Shown: positions 12,855 through 14,411 of the stretch, piece after piece
How the letters are laid out: the number at the start of each line of letters is the position of its first letter
Numbering within the stretch: the stretch's first letter is position 1
NCBI RefSeq assembly: GCF_002869765.1
Contig: NZ_PNOR01000059.1
Span: forward strand, 1-14,411
From: Deinococcus planocerae
GTDB lineage: Bacteria; Deinococcota; Deinococci; Deinococcales; Deinococcaceae
DNA length: 14,411 nucleotides
Direction: 5' to 3'
The notes under the pieces: generated by a model
What the model was told of the DNA's origin: nothing
The model's database searches: none
The model's input: the letters and a program-made list of their open reading frames with translations, nothing else
Program-made: the position numbers and the translations under genes

Positions 12855-12992
12855 ATGGAGTGGCACGACTCCCCACAGCAGGTCCGGTCTCACGTTGCCC
12901 GGCAGCGAGGGCCGGTACCGCGTTATCCCGGACAGGACCAGCCTCGATCCGTCCTCGACCTGCGGATGCACCGGCAGGAGGTGCGGGCATGA
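12855..12992 (+). CDS. Possible small gene, 45 aa
   Basis: The frame from ATG 12855 (MEWHDSPQQVRSHVARQRGP.., ending RMHRQEVRA) stops at TGA 12990-12992, overlapping the next start as ATGA. That overlap is the main support. There is no clear ribosome site before 12855, and a different frame over the same bases also reads plausibly with several Cys (DPSSTCGCTGRRCGH). The true coding frame of this stretch is therefore uncertain. Confidence 0.35.
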   Translation: MEWHDSPQQVRSHVARQRGPVPRYPGQDQPRSVLDLRMHRQEVRA

Positions 12993-13321
12993 GCGTGGGG
13001 AAGAACACGAACAGCCCAGGAGCACCGCGAAGGTGGCGTGAACTTGCCTGGCAGGCTCAGCACCACCCCGCCTTCCTGGGGTACCTGTGGCGCGACCTGG
13101 ACGAGGCGAGCCTCGCCCTGACGCTGGGGGCAAGGCGCGTGACGGTGTGGCAGCTCAAGCTGTGCCTCCTACCCCAGGGTGAGGCGGACGTGCGCGCCGT
13201 GGAGGCGCACTTCGGGTTGGCGGATGGCCGCCTGGGGGCCCTGCTGGGGAAACAGGGCGGGTCCTTTCACGGTTCGAGCATCGCCCCGCAGGTCATGATG
13301 TCGATTGGAGGTACGTCATGA
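12989..13321 (+). CDS. Small helix-turn-helix-like protein, 110 aa
   Basis: AGGAGGT (12976-12982) lies six bases before ATG 12989, a near-ideal ribosome site that decides this start. Residues 36-60 (DLDEASLALTLGARRVTVWQ..) have the spacing of a helix-turn-helix: helix, Leu-Gly turn, then a recognition helix with VTVWQLKL. A second helical unit follows at 64-88 (QGEADVRAVEAHFGLADGRL). The length and layout fit a small transcriptional regulator, but the match is by pattern only and no family was recognised. Both ends overlap neighbours by four bases (ATGA at 12989-12992 and 13318-13321), so it is translated as part of a coupled set with the following membrane protein. Confidence 0.75.
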   Translation: MSVGKNTNSPGAPRRWRELAWQAQHHPAFLGYLWRDLDEASLALTLGARRVTVWQLKLCLLPQGEADVRAVEAHFGLADGRLGALLGKQGGSFHGSSIAPQVMMSIGGTS

Positions 13322-13641
13322 CCATCTCTCGCTCCGCGGCTCCCCTCCTCCGTCCTCGCGCCTGGCGCCTGAATGCTGACGGCGCCCTGGTGGCTTTCCT
13401 CCTGATCGCGGGCGCCTTCCTCGGACAGCCCATGCTGCTGATGTCCCTGGGCGTGATCGCCGTGCTGGGGCTCCACCACGTCCTGCCAAACGCCACGGCC
13501 GGGCAGAAGGTCGCCCGAATGCTGCTCTTCTCGCTGCTGGCCTTGGCTGCCAGCGTGCTGGTGACGGGTCTCCTGGGCTGCGCGGTGGGCCTCCTGGTTT
13601 TTGCCGGGACGCTCGCCGTGGCGGGTGCGGTCACCGGCTGA
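13318..13641 (+). CDS. Small integral membrane protein, about four helices
   Basis: The start overlaps the previous stop (ATGA), which implies coupling. After a basic N-terminal segment (RSAAPLLRPRAWRL), hydrophobic spans lie at about residues 22-37, 39-56, 67-87 and 88-106. The short loop HHVLPNATAGQKVAR separates the second and third. Basic residues at the N-terminus favour a cytoplasmic start. No family was recognised. Coupling of an HTH-like protein to a small membrane protein recalls regulator/membrane-sensor pairs such as repressor plus its membrane antagonist, but this is only an analogy. Confidence 0.8.
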   Translation: MTISRSAAPLLRPRAWRLNADGALVAFLLIAGAFLGQPMLLMSLGVIAVLGLHHVLPNATAGQKVARMLLFSLLALAASVLVTGLLGCAVGLLVFAGTLAVAGAVTG

Positions 13642-13681
13642 ACCGGCGCCGTCCAACCTGACCCGTGGCCACACTGCGGGC

Positions 13682-14200
13682 ATGACGACGCCATTTACCC
13701 CCGAGCATCAGCTCTATGTCATCCAGAGCCAGGGGACCCCGGTCACGCTACTCGCGTTTGCCGGGTATGTCCTGGCCGGTACGTTGGTGGGCCTGAGCGT
13801 GCGCGACCCGAGCTTCGAGACATTGAACACCGGCCTGATCTCGCTGGCCCTGCTGGCCGCCGTGGTCAACGGGGCGCTGACCCTGGGCCTGTTTCCCTGG
13901 CTGTTCACCGGGTTGAGCCGCTGCTTCGGCGCCGCGACGGAACGGCACGAGGTTCGCGCCATCACGGCCCTGAGCCTGGTGCCGGTCATCCTGGCCACGC
14001 TGCTGAGCCTCGTGGTGGGGCTGGGCGGGCCGCTGGCGGTGCTGGGCAGCCTGGTTGCCGGGAGCGTGTTCGTGCACGGCCTGTCGCTCGCCAACGGCGT
14101 GACTTTCAGACAGGCGCTGCGTCACACCCTGGTGGTGTGGGTGGTCCTCATCTTGGGGATCATCCTGCTCAGCGCGGCCCTGGGCACGCTCCTGACGTAA
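13682..14200 (+). CDS. Yip1-like integral membrane protein
   Basis: The 172-aa product has a polar N-terminus (MTTPFTPEHQLYVIQSQGTP) and about five membrane spans: residues 20-40, 50-78, 92-112, 114-134 and 148-171. The order, with a long polar loop (SRCFGAATERHEVRA) before the third span and a short SLANGVTFRQALRHT before the last, resembles the Yip1 domain found in many bacterial membrane proteins of unknown function. ATG 13682 is chosen because the frame upstream of it reads as Pro/Arg-rich non-protein sequence; the preceding GCGGGC is only a weak ribosome site. It is the only gene here ending in TAA. A strong terminator follows. Confidence 0.83.
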   Translation: MTTPFTPEHQLYVIQSQGTPVTLLAFAGYVLAGTLVGLSVRDPSFETLNTGLISLALLAAVVNGALTLGLFPWLFTGLSRCFGAATERHEVRAITALSLVPVILATLLSLVVGLGGPLAVLGSLVAGSVFVHGLSLANGVTFRQALRHTLVVWVVLILGIILLSAALGTLLT

Positions 14201-14231
14201 GGCTGAGTCCTTCCCGATGTTTCGTGGAAAG

Positions 14232-14278
14232 GGTGCCGCCCCTGCCGGTTGTCCGGTAGGGGCGGCACCTTCGTGTTG
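14232..14278. terminator. Bidirectional terminator between converging genes
   Basis: A 17-bp stem (14232-14248 with 14253-14269) closed by a TTGT loop contains a single G-U pair. TTCGTGTTGCTTCTTCT follows on the plus strand, and CCTTTCC on the minus strand. It lies between the Yip1-like gene and a minus-strand gene, so it probably ends both transcripts. Confidence 0.9.
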
Positions 14279-14285
14279 CTTCTTC

Positions 14286-14411
14286 TCAGGAGTTGCACCT
14301 CGCATAGCGCAGTGAATAGCCGTGCTGGCGGAGAAATTCCGAGTTTCTGCTGAACGTCAGGAGCAGGCGGTTCAAATGAACGTCTGGCATGACCGTCATC
14401 AGTGCCAGAGC
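14286..14411 (-). CDS. C-terminal end of a minus-strand gene (partial)
   Basis: On the minus strand the frame entering at 14411 is open for 41 codons and stops at TGA (14288-14286). It reads ALALMTVMPDVHLNRLLLTF then SRNSEFLRQHGYSLRYARCNS, an ordinary mixed helical sequence ending in a basic, Tyr- and Cys-containing tail. The stop is 17 bases from the shared terminator, the usual place for a gene end. The start and most of the protein are outside the window and no family was recognised. Its slightly lower GC sets it apart from the plus-strand genes. Confidence 0.6.
   Translation of the reverse strand, partial: ALALMTVMPDVHLNRLLLTFSRNSEFLRQHGYSLRYARCNS

Noticed and set aside
11876..12856. A 326-codon minus-strand frame.
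   Set aside because: It runs across a terminator, the intact 179-aa gene and the decayed frame; Gly/Arg/Pro-rich without motifs.

Overview
This is a GC-rich window, roughly 70% G+C by eye, most likely from Deinococcus. The best evidence is the single-stranded DNA-binding protein at 4365-5240. It carries two OB folds in one chain and ends in an acidic LDIDQGLEDFPP..LPF tail, the Deinococcus-Thermus SSB design. There are no housekeeping genes. Instead there is an extra-looking SSB, a PcfJ-like protein, a VapBC toxin-antitoxin pair, a SpoIIIAA-like ATPase and many short lineage-specific proteins. That fits a plasmid, megaplasmid or integrated element (inference).

Layout. 1-1712: possible tail of an upstream gene, then an overlapping pair encoding a secreted PLD-like protein and a SpoIIIAA/Ycf45-type ATPase, closed by a strong terminator. 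1713-2515: a gene-poor, more AT-rich stretch with phased A-tracts and inverted repeats. 2516-4200: small genes (55 aa, a membrane protein, a two-zinc-knuckle protein broken by a +1 frameshift, and a coupled pair made of a 34-aa basic peptide and a 102-aa protein). 4289-7061: ssb, two overlapping unknown genes, vapBC, terminator. 7090-10205: a second frameshifted small gene, a 213-aa protein that may be OB-fold, and the 609-aa PcfJ-like protein. 10206-12643: an unknown 313-aa gene lying between two 33-bp direct repeats, a decayed frame with three TAG codons and one TGA, and an unknown 179-aa gene. 12644-14411: terminator, a chain of coupled small genes (one HTH-like, one membrane), a Yip1-like membrane protein, a bidirectional terminator, and the end of a converging minus-strand gene.

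The most notable signal is a repeated non-coding element found about ten times between genes. It is a WCCYT box directly followed by a short GC hairpin. In seven copies a start codon lies 10-13 bases after the hairpin, often without a good Shine-Dalgarno sequence. The arms differ between copies but stay paired (CGCCCGG/CCGGGCG, CACCCGC/GCGGGTG, CACCC/GGGTG, CGCCGC/GCGGCG). It looks like a shared cis-regulatory leader that makes much of the window a common regulon.

A second theme is SSB. The PcfJ-like protein ends in PDDLPF, an SSB-type C-terminal tail, on the same strand as an SSB with a related tail, so it may recruit the same repair or replication partners. All functional statements come from reading the sequence and remembered family features; no searches were run.
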